Source: Microvirga antarctica (GTDB taxonomy: Bacteria > Pseudomonadota > Alphaproteobacteria > Rhizobiales > Beijerinckiaceae). Taken from it: 64,000 bases of DNA. Below the pieces are notes generated by a model, which was given only the letters and a program-made list of their open reading frames with translations, did not search any database and was not told where the DNA came from. Below are positions 54,398 to 63,555 of this stretch, in pieces (position 1 is the stretch's first letter; each line of letters begins with the position of its first letter). Location: NCBI RefSeq assembly GCF_017921815.1, contig NZ_JAGEMM010000003.1:411312-475311 (forward strand), read 5' to 3'. The position numbers and the translations under genes were made by a program.

Positions 54398-55912
54398 TCA
54401 GATGGCGGCCGCGAGGCATCCTGCGAGTGCTACCAGTTCCCGATCCGCGTGGGGCCGTGCGATGATCTGCAGCCCTAGCGGAATGCCGTTCTCGTCGGTG
54501 CCCATCGGCACAGAGATTGCAGGCAGGCCAAGGTAGCTGAAGGGGCGGTTCAACCTGAGAAACTCCAGACTCAAGGGGCCGGCTGTGACGACATCGTCGT
54601 CGGAAATATCGTCGACCCGCGGCGCGGCTTTGCGGATCGTCGGGCAGACGAGAACGTCGATGGTCGCGAACGTCCGGGACAGCACTTCGTCCAAGACCGG
54701 ACCGCGAAGCATTTTGGCCACAGCGTAGAGGTTTGGCGTCACGCAGACCGCGCTCAGGAGCCGGCGACGCACGGATGCCGGGTAGAATTCCGGATGCGCC
54801 GCCAAGGCCTCGCCATGGAAGGCCGCGGCCTCGAATGCGGTGATGACGGAGGCGAGCAGGTTCAGGTCATCGAGAGACGGAAACGGAACCTTGGTCCAAT
54901 CGGCTCCAAGGATCTCTGTGGCGGTCTTCGCGTGAGCGAGGCCCCGTTTCACAGAGGCATCCATCCCGGCCAGCAACCCATCGGTATTGATGCCGATGCG
55001 AAGGCCCCGTAGTCCCCGATCGGCGTCAGCCGGCGCGCGGATGGGTCTGGCCTGATCGCGGGCCCTGTCATCCGTGAGACAGTCCAGGACCGATGACAGG
55101 ATCGCGGGGCAGGCCGCCAGGATCCCGACCACGTCCTGAGAGGGCGACAGGGGATAGACGCCCGCATCCGCGATCAGGCCATAAGTCGGCTTGAGCCCAA
55201 AGACGCCGCACAGCGCGGCCGGGATGCGGGTGGATCCGCCCGTGTCTGTTCCCAACGCGAAGGGCACAATTCCGGCTGACACCGCCGCTGCCGCGCCGCT
55301 CGACGAACCGCCTACAGCGAACGCGGGGCCGTTCGGATTCAGTACCCGGCCAAACGCGGCGTTGAAGCCCGTCGCCGTGTAGCAATGCGGATCGAGGTTG
55401 AGGCTGCCGATGGGGATGGCTCCGGCTCGAGCAAGCCGTGCCAGAGACTCACTCGGCGGTGCACCGACCCAACGGAAGCCGCGCCCGACGCCCGCAGTTG
55501 GATGCCGATCGGCGGTCGCGAAGACATCCTTGTAGGCGAAGCTCAATCCGCTGAGAGAACCTGTGAGCGTCATCTCAGCGGCGCGCCGCATCGCGTCGCC
55601 CGGAAAGGTCTCAATGAAGCAGTTGAGACCCGGGCCTGACATTTGCGCACGCTGAAGCGCCTGCGCCGTTTCCCGGAGGACGTCAGCTCGGTTTCGCACC
55701 ATCGCCGCGGTCAGAGTATCGACCTCGCAAGTCGCGGAACCCGGCGGCACGATCAGGCATGCAAACGCATTGCGCTCGTCCAATGGTGGCAGCGTCCCCG
55801 CAAGGCGATGAAGCGTGTCCGTCATCCGGCCGATTTCCGCCGCGATGCCGCGCAGGTCATCGGCCGATGCCGAAAGACCTCGCCGATTAAGCGTTGTGGC
55901 CACCGCATCCAT
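54398..55912 (-). CDS. Amidase (amidase-signature family)
   Basis: A 504-residue Ser-cisSer-Lys hydrolase that cleaves a C-N amide bond. The catalytic Lys is in LSFAYKDVFAT; the glycine-rich signature is VGGSSSGAAAAVSAG with the cis-Ser; the nucleophilic Ser is in GTDTGGSTRIPAALCG. An N-terminal helical region of about 90 residues precedes the core, as in GatA-like and biuret/allophanate-type amidases. The start is ATG 55912, just inside a TTG. A 73-bp gap follows the AspDH-like gene on the same strand, and no separate promoter is evident. The substrate is unknown. Confidence 0.9.
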   Translation of the reverse strand: MDAVATTLNRRGLSASADDLRGIAAEIGRMTDTLHRLAGTLPPLDERNAFACLIVPPGSATCEVDTLTAAMVRNRADVLRETAQALQRAQMSGPGLNCFIETFPGDAMRRAAEMTLTGSLSGLSFAYKDVFATADRHPTAGVGRGFRWVGAPPSESLARLARAGAIPIGSLNLDPHCYTATGFNAAFGRVLNPNGPAFAVGGSSSGAAAAVSAGIVPFALGTDTGGSTRIPAALCGVFGLKPTYGLIADAGVYPLSPSQDVVGILAACPAILSSVLDCLTDDRARDQARPIRAPADADRGLRGLRIGINTDGLLAGMDASVKRGLAHAKTATEILGADWTKVPFPSLDDLNLLASVITAFEAAAFHGEALAAHPEFYPASVRRRLLSAVCVTPNLYAVAKMLRGPVLDEVLSRTFATIDVLVCPTIRKAAPRVDDISDDDVVTAGPLSLEFLRLNRPFSYLGLPAISVPMGTDENGIPLGLQIIARPHADRELVALAGCLAAAI

Positions 55913-55985
55913 CAAGTGACGGTCCTCCGTAGAGTCTCACCATCGTGGCGTCGGCTCAGCGCAATGCTTAATGCCGGTCTTCTGC

Positions 55986-56819
55986 TCAGGAGCCGACGCG
56001 CAACGGTGCGGTCATCTTGCGAAGGCATGAGATCACCGACAATGCGGTAATTCGGCCGGTCTTCGGATTGTCGGACGGAATGTTTTCGATGGACATCGAA
56101 AAGCTTGCCGAATCCGCGTCGACCTCGATCCGATGGGTGTTCCGCTTGAGAGCCGGATCAGCCCAGATTTCCAAGGTGGTCTTGTCCGGACCGATGCCAG
56201 CAAGGGACAAAGCCACCGCGACGTTCAGGTTGGCGGGAAATCCGATGGCTGCCTCGCGGGGCGTTCCGATGAAGACCCGCAGGGGTTCCTTGATCTCCTC
56301 GATGCTGATGTTGTTCTCAACCAGATAGGGTGCGCCGACCAGACCGCGAACGGGCTTGCGGGTGATCATGCGGACGGAATGGATCGTCCCCTCGGCCGCT
56401 GCCGTGACCGCGTCGAGACCGATCAGCGCGCCAGTCGGAACGACGATCTGCCCGCCATGGCGGCGGGCCAGATCCACCAGTTCCCCATGAGAGAGGATTG
56501 CGCCGGAACTGAGCACGATCACCGTCTTTCCAGCTTTGAGGAACGGCGTTGCGATCGAGGGAAGCAATGCAGCCGGCGCACATTCCACGACGATGTCGGC
56601 AAGTGGTTCCAGTTCGTCGATTGGAACCACCGGGACCGACCGCCGCAAATGCGCGAGGCGTTCGCTCGCTTTCTGACGGTCATTTGCCGACACGGCCGTG
56701 AGCACGCATCCTGGAACACCCGCGTCGAGCGCCTCGGCGATCTTTAGTCCCACGGCCCCGAGGCCGGCGATGGCCACGCGCAGCGGTTGGCGTTCCGCTC
56801 CGTTCATAACCTTGCTCAT
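55986..56819 (-). CDS. Aspartate-dehydrogenase-like oxidoreductase (AspDH/NadX family)
   Basis: A 277-residue NAD(P)-dependent enzyme. The Rossmann motif is VAIAGLGAVGLKIAEAL at about 14-30, followed by VVECAPAALLP and the AspDH-type PTGALIGLDAV and FPANLNVAVALSLAGIGPDKT. True L-aspartate dehydrogenases convert aspartate to iminoaspartate or oxaloacetate. Many paralogs in catabolic operons probably use other amino acids. ATG 56819 lies 12 bp after the deacetylase stop with AAAGG 8 nt upstream. It sits between deacetylase and amidase genes, which suggests it handles an amino-acid product of their reactions (inference). Confidence 0.85.
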   Translation of the reverse strand: MSKVMNGAERQPLRVAIAGLGAVGLKIAEALDAGVPGCVLTAVSANDRQKASERLAHLRRSVPVVPIDELEPLADIVVECAPAALLPSIATPFLKAGKTVIVLSSGAILSHGELVDLARRHGGQIVVPTGALIGLDAVTAAAEGTIHSVRMITRKPVRGLVGAPYLVENNISIEEIKEPLRVFIGTPREAAIGFPANLNVAVALSLAGIGPDKTTLEIWADPALKRNTHRIEVDADSASFSMSIENIPSDNPKTGRITALSVISCLRKMTAPLRVGS

Positions 56820-56831
56820 GGTCTTTGCCTT

Positions 56832-57722
56832 TCAGTGGCCGCTATCGGGCGGTGCAAACAATGACGCGTAGTGATCCGCCACCTGACCGGACGTGGTGAA
56901 CCAGACCTTGTCCCGGTGCTTCGCCAAATGTTCGAGCACACGCCGGAACTGTTTGATCCTGAACGGCTGTCCCACGATGAACGTATGGATGGTGAGGCCG
57001 TAGACGACCGATTGCCGGCTTGATTGCGACAGCATCTCGTCGAAGTTGTCGATTGCCATATCGGCGAAGGCGGATGCCGTGCCGTCGTGCAGCACGATCA
57101 TCGGCACGTCGTTCACCTCATGGGGATAGGGAACGCTCAGGAGCGGGCCACCCGACGTGTGCATCCAGACCGGCTGGTCGTCGATCGGCCAATCCAGCGT
57201 GTAACCGTAGCCGGCCCGCGACAGCAGGTCTTCGGTGTTGGCGCTGGGATGCGCGCCCGGGCTCATCCACCCTTTTGGGGCCCGTCCCTCGTGCTTCCTG
57301 ATCGCGTCGGTGGCATCAGTGATGAGGATCCGCTCCGCTTCGAGCGTCATGCCATTCTGGTGCTCGGAATTGGTGCGTCCATGCGCGACGATTTCGTCGC
57401 CGCGCATGCGATGGGCCGCCACAAGCTCTGGACAATGGTCGTAGCATGCGGTGTTCAGCAGAACTGTGAGCGGCAGCTGGTACTCCTCGAAAAGCTCAAG
57501 AAGTCGCCAGCCGCCGACGCGGTTGCCGTATTCGCGCCAGCCCCAATTGTAGCTGTTGGGGTGGCTCAATCCAGGCGAATAGGGCAATCCCAGTCCGCTT
57601 CCGTAGGCGAAATGCTCGACGCACAGCGCAAAGTAGACCGCCAGCCGCTTTTCACCAGGCCAGTTGAATTGCGGACGATTGACGATTCCCGAATAGGGAA
57701 AGCGGCCATGCGTGGGGAGCAT
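56832..57722 (-). CDS. Polysaccharide deacetylase family hydrolase (PuuE-like)
   Basis: A 296-residue cytoplasmic hydrolase of the carbohydrate-esterase-4 superfamily, in the branch that includes PuuE allantoinase and other cyclic-amidase-like members. Features are YFALCVEHFAYG, NTACYDHCPELV, ivaHGRTNSEHQNGM-type His-rich loop, KGWMSPGAHPSANT and YGLTIHTFIVGQPFRI. The N-terminus PYSGIVNRPQFNWPGEKRL is typical of the PuuE-like branch. No signal peptide, so it probably acts on an imported amide, imide or N-acyl compound rather than on cell-wall glycan. It starts 22 bp after the binding-protein gene. Confidence 0.85.
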   Translation of the reverse strand: MLPTHGRFPYSGIVNRPQFNWPGEKRLAVYFALCVEHFAYGSGLGLPYSPGLSHPNSYNWGWREYGNRVGGWRLLELFEEYQLPLTVLLNTACYDHCPELVAAHRMRGDEIVAHGRTNSEHQNGMTLEAERILITDATDAIRKHEGRAPKGWMSPGAHPSANTEDLLSRAGYGYTLDWPIDDQPVWMHTSGGPLLSVPYPHEVNDVPMIVLHDGTASAFADMAIDNFDEMLSQSSRQSVVYGLTIHTFIVGQPFRIKQFRRVLEHLAKHRDKVWFTTSGQVADHYASLFAPPDSGH

Positions 57723-57744
57723 ATCACATCTCTCGTTTCACAGG

Positions 57745-58713
57745 TCAGGGGCGGTAGTCGCTCGGTGCGACGACGGAGCTCATGTCGACCGATGCGAGGT
57801 TGTCTGTGGTGACCAGCAATGCGGGGAGCACAACCTCTTTCTGGACCGGCTGCTTGTTGGCCGCGGCTGCTGCCTGCTTCAGTGCTGCCCGCCCTTGGGC
57901 AACGACCTGCTGGATCGACGTGCAGACCAGTTCCCCGTCTTTCAGCAACTGCTGGGCTGTAGGGCTGAGGTTCGAGGCGGAGACCTTGACGCCTTTCAGC
58001 TTTCCGGCTGATTTGTAGGCCGAGATCACGCCGGCCGCCATGTCGTCGGTCGCCGCGTAGACGCCATTGAGGTCGGGAAACCGCTGAGTCCAATCCTCGG
58101 CAGTCGTCAAAGCCGCATTGCGGTTATCGGCAAGGCGGGACTCGGCCACGACCTTGATGGCTGGCGCCTGCTTGGCGAGGGTTTCCTTGAAGCCCTTGGC
58201 ACGCAGGTCAGACCAGGCCTGTCCGGTCGGCCCCGCCATCATGGCCACGTTGCCTTTCCCACCGAGTGCCTTTGCCAGGCATTCCGCCTGGAGTTTTCCC
58301 ATGTCGTAGTGATCCGCGCTGACGATGGAGGCGAGCTTGGTCGAGCTGGGAGGGGACGACACTCCGATGACCGGAATACCGCGCTCGATCGCCTGCTCCA
58401 CAATCGCCTTGACAGCGTCGCCGTTGGTGGCGCCGACCACGATCGCATCGACCTTGCGCTGGATCAGGTCCTGGATCTGCGCGATCTGCTGGCTTGAATT
58501 GGCATCGCCACCGGCATTGAGCTTGAGCACCTTTACGCCGTTCTTCTTGGCCTCGTCCTCGACGCCATAGACGGCCGATATCCAGAACGAGGAAGCAAGA
58601 TTGGGAACAGCCACGCCGATGGTCTTTTCCTGCGCCAAGGTCGCGCCGGAGAACGTCGTGAGCGACGCAAGGAGGCCAAGACCCCCAATTAGGCTGATGG
58701 TCGTCTTTGTCAT
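57745..58713 (-). CDS. Ribose-type ABC importer substrate-binding protein
   Basis: A 322-residue periplasmic protein of the RbsB-like fold. A signal peptide runs to about residue 27 (ATLAQE). The mature part starts KTIGVAVPNLASSFWISAVYG and contains DAIVVGATNGDAV, VIGVSSPPSSTKLAS and GVYAATDDMAAG. ATG 58713 has GGAG 9 nt upstream and overlaps the preceding permease stop as ATGA. The ligand need not be a sugar: RbsB-like proteins also bind autoinducers and nucleoside-like or amide compounds, and the neighbours suggest an N-containing substrate. Confidence 0.9.
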   Translation of the reverse strand: MTKTTISLIGGLGLLASLTTFSGATLAQEKTIGVAVPNLASSFWISAVYGVEDEAKKNGVKVLKLNAGGDANSSQQIAQIQDLIQRKVDAIVVGATNGDAVKAIVEQAIERGIPVIGVSSPPSSTKLASIVSADHYDMGKLQAECLAKALGGKGNVAMMAGPTGQAWSDLRAKGFKETLAKQAPAIKVVAESRLADNRNAALTTAEDWTQRFPDLNGVYAATDDMAAGVISAYKSAGKLKGVKVSASNLSPTAQQLLKDGELVCTSIQQVVAQGRAALKQAAAAANKQPVQKEVVLPALLVTTDNLASVDMSSVVAPSDYRP

Positions 58714-59681
58714 GTCCAACTCCTGTGTTCGACCGGAAAGAAATGCCGGATGGCATATTCGAGGAGGCCCGATCCGATGATCACGAGGCCGACCGCGATT
58801 TGGGCGACAAAGGGTGAAACACCCTGCAGATTGAGGCCGGTGAGAAGGGCCTGAATGAACGCTGCCCCGAGCACGACGGGGACGACTCTGGCGACGCCGC
58901 CGGACAATGCCGTGCCGCCAATCACGGCGGCGGCGATCGCCTGCAGCTCCATGCCGGCGCCCTCCGTCGGGAGGCCGGTGCCTGCGCGCAGGGTCAGCAG
59001 CACGCCGGCAAATCCCGCATAAAGGCTGCATAGCTGATAGGCGCGGATTTGCGTGCGGGCATATCCGATCCCGACCAGGCGCACCGCTTCCGGGTTCGAT
59101 CCGAGCATCACGATCCGCCGGCCGATCACGGATCTGTTCAAGATGAGCGCGGCCAGACAGACCAGCAAAATCGCGGCCCAGTAGGCGAGCGGCAATCCGA
59201 GAACCGGATTGAACGACATCCGTGCCGCAGCCGCGGCATCGACCAGGGGGACAACCTGCCCGTCATCTGTCAGCAGAAGCGCTATGCCGCGAACTGCTAT
59301 CAACGTTCCCAGCGTGGCGACAATTGGCTGGATTCCGGCGACGCCCACTAACGCACCGTTCAGCGTTCCCACGGCAAGACCCGCGATGGGACCGGCTAGA
59401 AGTCCTGGAAGACCGAACGCATTGGCCCCGAGAGCTGCGGCGGTGCTTGCCAAGGCGGCGGTCGCCCCGACCGAGATGTCAAATCCGCGCGATGCGATGG
59501 CAAACATCTGACCGATGGACAGGAGCGCCAGTAGCCACATTTGCGTGGCAATGTTCTGGAGATTTCCAAGGCTGAGAAATTCCGGCGCGGCGCCACCGAA
59601 GAACACAACCGCCATGGCAAGACAAAGCGGCGCGACGAGGAAACGTCCGCCCAGATGAGGGATGAAGACGCGTGACGTCAT
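58710..59681 (-). CDS. Ribose-type ABC importer permease (second)
   Basis: A 323-residue permease of the RbsC family with eight to ten helices: FAIASRGFDISVGATAAL, NGALVGVAGIQPIVATLGT and MLGSNPEAVRLVGIGYARTQI are hallmarks. ATG 59681 follows a G-rich ribosome site and overlaps the preceding permease stop by 4 bp. It pairs with the other permease as a heterodimer. Confidence 0.92.
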   Translation of the reverse strand: MTSRVFIPHLGGRFLVAPLCLAMAVVFFGGAAPEFLSLGNLQNIATQMWLLALLSIGQMFAIASRGFDISVGATAALASTAAALGANAFGLPGLLAGPIAGLAVGTLNGALVGVAGIQPIVATLGTLIAVRGIALLLTDDGQVVPLVDAAAAARMSFNPVLGLPLAYWAAILLVCLAALILNRSVIGRRIVMLGSNPEAVRLVGIGYARTQIRAYQLCSLYAGFAGVLLTLRAGTGLPTEGAGMELQAIAAAVIGGTALSGGVARVVPVVLGAAFIQALLTGLNLQGVSPFVAQIAVGLVIIGSGLLEYAIRHFFPVEHRSWT

Positions 59682-60676
59682 CGTCCCCCCCTCTTTGGCA
59701 CCGAGGAACGCCAGAGAACGCCGATGCTGCCGGAACTTTTCTGCAGCAGAACGGACCCGAGGATCACAGCACCGATCATCAGCTGTTGATAGGCGACAGG
59801 AAAGTTCAACAACACGACGGCATTGTTCATCATGGCAATGATCAGCACGCCGCAAAGGACTTGCGATGCTCGTCCCTGGCCGCCCGCAAGCGGGATGCCT
59901 CCGATCGCACAGGCGGCGATGGTCTCGAAGGGGAGATTGGGCGCCAGGCTCGGCTGCCCAGAGCCGACGCGGCTCGTGAGGATGATGGCGGCGAGTGCGC
60001 AAAAAGCAGACGCCGCGAGATAACCAAGAAAGATCGTCGTTCGAACGCGGATTCCGGACAATCGTGCGGCTTCCGGGTTCGCGCCAACCAAATACCACAG
60101 CCGACCAATCGTGCTATACGCGAGAACGAGGAACAGCGTGCCCACGCTCGCGCCTGCGGCGATCACCGGCACAGGCACTCCCAGAACACGCCCGCGCGCC
60201 GGCCATGAGAATGCTTCGCTCGGCGGCGCGTCGATGGGTAGGCCGCCGGCCAGGGTCGCGGCCAGACCCGCGACGGCCATCAGCATTCCAAGAGTGACGA
60301 TGAAGGGTGGCAGATGAAAGCGCGCAATCAGAGCGCCATTCAGGACGCCGATCAGAAGCACCACCGCAGCGCCTGCCGCGAACCCACCCATGACACCGTA
60401 GTCGGGCACAACCAGGACCGTGACGATGCTGGCAAGCGCCACGGATGAGCCGAACGAAAACTCGATTCCCCCCAGAATCAGAACGATGGCCTGCCCACAG
60501 GCCACCACGCAGAGAATGGAGGCGACCCGCAGGACGTTCTCGGCATTTCCCGAGGTGGCAAAACGGGGAACCGTCAGGGCAAAGAGCGCGAAGAGGGCGA
60601 TCGCCACAAAGAACGAGGCTGGCATGTTGATGCGGTCGCGGACCTGCCGAGCCATCCGAATTGCGAGGGCGGTCAA
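59678..60676 (-). CDS. Ribose-type ABC importer permease (first)
   Basis: A 332-residue RbsC-family permease with eight to ten helices: VLILGGIEFSFGSSVALAS, NGALIARFHLPPFIVTLGM and LVGANPEAARLSGIRVRTTIF are hallmarks. The start is taken as TTG 60676, which overlaps the ATPase stop (TTGA); ATG 60655, seven codons later, is the alternative. Confidence 0.9.
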   Translation of the reverse strand: MTALAIRMARQVRDRINMPASFFVAIALFALFALTVPRFATSGNAENVLRVASILCVVACGQAIVLILGGIEFSFGSSVALASIVTVLVVPDYGVMGGFAAGAAVVLLIGVLNGALIARFHLPPFIVTLGMLMAVAGLAATLAGGLPIDAPPSEAFSWPARGRVLGVPVPVIAAGASVGTLFLVLAYSTIGRLWYLVGANPEAARLSGIRVRTTIFLGYLAASAFCALAAIILTSRVGSGQPSLAPNLPFETIAACAIGGIPLAGGQGRASQVLCGVLIIAMMNNAVVLLNFPVAYQQLMIGAVILGSVLLQKSSGSIGVLWRSSVPKRGGR

Positions 60677-62175
60677 GCGGCGTCTCTTTCGGCAAGCGCT
60701 GAGACGAGTGCGCCGCGCGCCGTTCCGCGTGGCAATTCCTGGGAGATCCGCCCTTGACGGACCACGAGGATGCGATGGGAGAGTGCCTCGATCTCGTCGA
60801 GATCGCTCGAGGCGAGCAGAACCGCGACCCCTTTCAGGGCAGCCTCGATGATGGCCTGATGAATGGTTTCGCGGGCCGCGATATCGACGCCACGCGTCGG
60901 CTCCAGAACGACCAGCACGCGCAAGCCCGGCAGCGCAAGATTGCGGGCCATCAAGAGCTTCTGCTGGTTGCCGCCACTGAAGCTTGCAGCCGGCAGCTCT
61001 GTCTTGAGCGGATGAAGCTTGAGGCGTCGCAACCAGGGCAGCAGCCGGTCGCTTTCCGCCTGTTCCCGCACAACCCCTCGACGCGAGATGACCTTCAGCG
61101 AAGACGCGGATGCATTCTGCATAGCGGTCAGGACCGGAAAAAGGCCCTGCAGATGGCGGTCGCTGGGGACATAGCCGATGCCTTTCTTGGAGGCCGTATG
61201 TCGATCGCCAAAGGGGATAACATCGCCCGCCACCAAGAGCGTTCCGCTGGCCACCGGCGTGGCGCCGGCTAACGCGGAAGCGATGTCCAACGCACCCGAT
61301 CCGACGAGGCCAGCCAGGCCGACGATTTCTCCAGCCCGAATTCCCATGTCGATCGGTTCTGCGGTGGCATGAAGGCGGAGCCCACGCGCTTCAACCAGGA
61401 CGTCGCCCGGCGGCGGCAGTTCACGGGATCCGGTCGCGACCGCCTCGCCCAGCATGGCGCGCACAAGCTCGTCCCGCGTCAGTGATCTGATCGGCGCACC
61501 ATCCACCACCGTCCGTCCATCCCGCAGGATCGTCACGTCGTCGGCGATGCTGTCGATCTCGTCGAATTTGTGACTGATGAAAAGAACGGCCGTGCCCTGC
61601 GCGCAGAGGGATCGCACGACTGTAAACAGGCGTTCCGTCTCGTCCTGCGTCAAAGCGGCCGTCGGCTCATCGAGGATCAGCACCTTGCATGCCTGTCCCA
61701 GCCCTCGCGCGATCTCCACCAATTGGCGTTCGCCGATCGAGATCTCCTCGACAAGCGTCATGGGATCGCGTTCGAGACCGACCGATGAAAGCCAGGCTCT
61801 GGCCTGCTCGATCGAGAGGGTGGCCGAGGATGCTCGCAGGTCGCGCGTGGCGCCGAATGCGAAAGCGGACAGGTTTTCGAGGATGGTGAGCTGCGGAAAC
61901 AGGCTGAGATGCTGATAGATCGGGATGATGCCGGCCGCGACTGCATCCCGGACTGTTCTAAACGCTACCGCGGCGTCGCCAAAGGTGATCGTCCCCCCAT
62001 CGGGCCGGACCACGCCCACGATCATCTTCACCAGTGTGCTTTTCCCCGCGCCGTTCTCCCCCAGGAGAGCATGGACACGTCCCGGATAAAGCCTCAGGGA
62101 CGCGTCTCGCAGGGCACAGGTCGCCCCGTAATGCTTCGCGATCCCGGTCATGGTCAGGAGAGGAGGTGCTGTCAT
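60673..62175 (-). CDS. Ribose-type ABC importer ATPase with two nucleotide-binding domains (RbsA type)
   Basis: A 500-residue double-domain ATPase. Domain 1 is complete: Walker A GENGAGKST, IYQHLSLFPQLTILENL, signature ISIGERQ and Walker B LILDEPTAALT with switch ISHKFDE. Domain 2 has the expected degenerate Walker A (GLVGSGALD), signature FSGGNQQK, but its Walker B reads VLVVLEPTRGVD, with Leu where Asp is usual. ATG 62175 (MTAPPL) is chosen because homology begins there. It heads the minus-strand run and faces the LysR gene. Confidence 0.92.
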   Translation of the reverse strand: MTAPPLLTMTGIAKHYGATCALRDASLRLYPGRVHALLGENGAGKSTLVKMIVGVVRPDGGTITFGDAAVAFRTVRDAVAAGIIPIYQHLSLFPQLTILENLSAFAFGATRDLRASSATLSIEQARAWLSSVGLERDPMTLVEEISIGERQLVEIARGLGQACKVLILDEPTAALTQDETERLFTVVRSLCAQGTAVLFISHKFDEIDSIADDVTILRDGRTVVDGAPIRSLTRDELVRAMLGEAVATGSRELPPPGDVLVEARGLRLHATAEPIDMGIRAGEIVGLAGLVGSGALDIASALAGATPVASGTLLVAGDVIPFGDRHTASKKGIGYVPSDRHLQGLFPVLTAMQNASASSLKVISRRGVVREQAESDRLLPWLRRLKLHPLKTELPAASFSGGNQQKLLMARNLALPGLRVLVVLEPTRGVDIAARETIHQAIIEAALKGVAVLLASSDLDEIEALSHRILVVRQGRISQELPRGTARGALVSALAERDAA

Positions 62176-62273
62176 GATGGTGGCACTCCTTCCTCTTCCG
62201 GCCCGGTCATCGGACTTGCCGTTGGGAGAGGATAGGGACAATCGTCATGCGGGCACAAATGATTAATAGACCG

Positions 62274-62300
62274 GCATGCATGACGAGAATTCATGCATGC
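62274..62300. promoter_or_regulatory. Perfect 10-bp inverted repeat in the rbsA-type / lysR intergenic region
   Basis: GCATGCATGA (62274-62283) and TCATGCATGC (62291-62300) are exact reverse complements with a 7-nt spacer. The element lies 70 bp upstream of the lysR-type gene and about 100 bp upstream of the divergent ATPase gene. It is a strong candidate for the LysR binding site; the spacer is shorter than in a classic T-N11-A box, but nested T-N11-A pairs can be drawn within it. Confidence 0.65.
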
Positions 62301-62370
62301 GCACTCCAAACTTGGCTTCGTCTCTGGCGCGCATCTGCTAGCGTTATCCGGTCAAAGATTGGTAGGCATG

Positions 62371-63339
62371 ATGGTCCGCCGAAAGCTACCTCCGCTGGGA
62401 GCCCTGAGGGCGTTTGAATGCGCCGCTCGGCACCTGTCTTTCACCCGTGCAGGACAGGAATTGCTGGTCACACAGGGAGCGATCAGCCGCCAGGTGAGGG
62501 TGCTGGAAGAATTTCTTGGTGCTCGCGTATTTGTCAGGCTGACCCGAAAGATCGCGCTGACAGAGGAGGGGGCCCGATACTTCGAGCGGATCGGACGGGC
62601 GCTCGACGACGTGGAGGTGGCGACGCAGGATCTGCGCGGGGATTCGCGCCGTCACGTGATGAGGATCAGCGTCCTTCCCACGATTTCCTCGTTCTGGCTG
62701 ATGCCCCGCCTTGCGGCATTTTCGCAGGATCAGCTCAATGCGGATGTCCGCATCATCAACTCCATCGAGCCCGTGGACTTTCAGGCAAAGGCCACCGATC
62801 TGGCGATCCGGGTCGGGCGGGTTCCAGGCGAGGAATATGACGCGTCTCATCCCCGGATCGAGATGGACATGGTCACCGACTGGCGCGGTGTTCAGTCCGA
62901 TCTGCTCTTTCCCGATATTCTCGTTCCTGTGTGCTCGCCCGCTCTGCTGCAGGAGATCGGACCCCTCAACAGCATTGATGACCTGTCGCGGCACCGGCTG
63001 ATCCACGTGACGACCCGGCGCCATGCGTGGCACGATTGGTTGTCCGCTCATGGTTCAGCAATCGACCCGGATCAGAACGCCCTCCATTTCGGGCACTTCT
63101 TCATGGCCATGGAGGCTGCTCGATCGGGCAAGGGCATTGCCATCGTGCCGACAGTGCTTGTCCGCCACTACGAGGCGGTCAGGGATGTCGTATTTCCGTT
63201 CCGCCCGGACATTCGGAGCGCGGGAAATTACCACCTCCTCTTCCATGAGAGCCGGGCCGCAGATCCGCATGTGAATCTCTTTCGGCAGTGGCTGGTGAGG
63301 GAGGCCTCCAAGGAGCGGGAACGGGAGATGGGATGGTGA
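62371..63339 (+). CDS. LysR-family transcriptional regulator (GcvA-like)
   Basis: A 322-residue regulator. The N-terminal helix-turn-helix reads LPPLGALRAFECAARHLSFT and AGQELLVTQGAISRQVRVLE, a wording typical of GcvA-like LysR proteins. A C-terminal effector domain follows (SVLPTISSFWLMPRL to the end). The start is ATG 62371 or 62368; GGTAGG lies just before them. It is divergent from the ten-gene minus-strand run and most likely controls its first operon. Confidence 0.9.
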   Translation: MVRRKLPPLGALRAFECAARHLSFTRAGQELLVTQGAISRQVRVLEEFLGARVFVRLTRKIALTEEGARYFERIGRALDDVEVATQDLRGDSRRHVMRISVLPTISSFWLMPRLAAFSQDQLNADVRIINSIEPVDFQAKATDLAIRVGRVPGEEYDASHPRIEMDMVTDWRGVQSDLLFPDILVPVCSPALLQEIGPLNSIDDLSRHRLIHVTTRRHAWHDWLSAHGSAIDPDQNALHFGHFFMAMEAARSGKGIAIVPTVLVRHYEAVRDVVFPFRPDIRSAGNYHLLFHESRAADPHVNLFRQWLVREASKEREREMGW

Positions 63340-63555
63340 CGAGCGCGGGCGGCACGGAAACCCGGCCTGATCGCTAGAACCAAACTCCTGCGCGCGGTTC
63401 AGGCCGGCTTCGGTGGAAGCAGGCGCGACTACGCAGCGATGCCGTGATTTCCGGCAGTCAAGGGGCGTCGACATATATCTGGATAGAAATCAAATCGCTA
63501 TACCGTTGCAAAAAATTGAAATATCGCTATGTGTTGCGTTCCGGCGCAGGACGGA

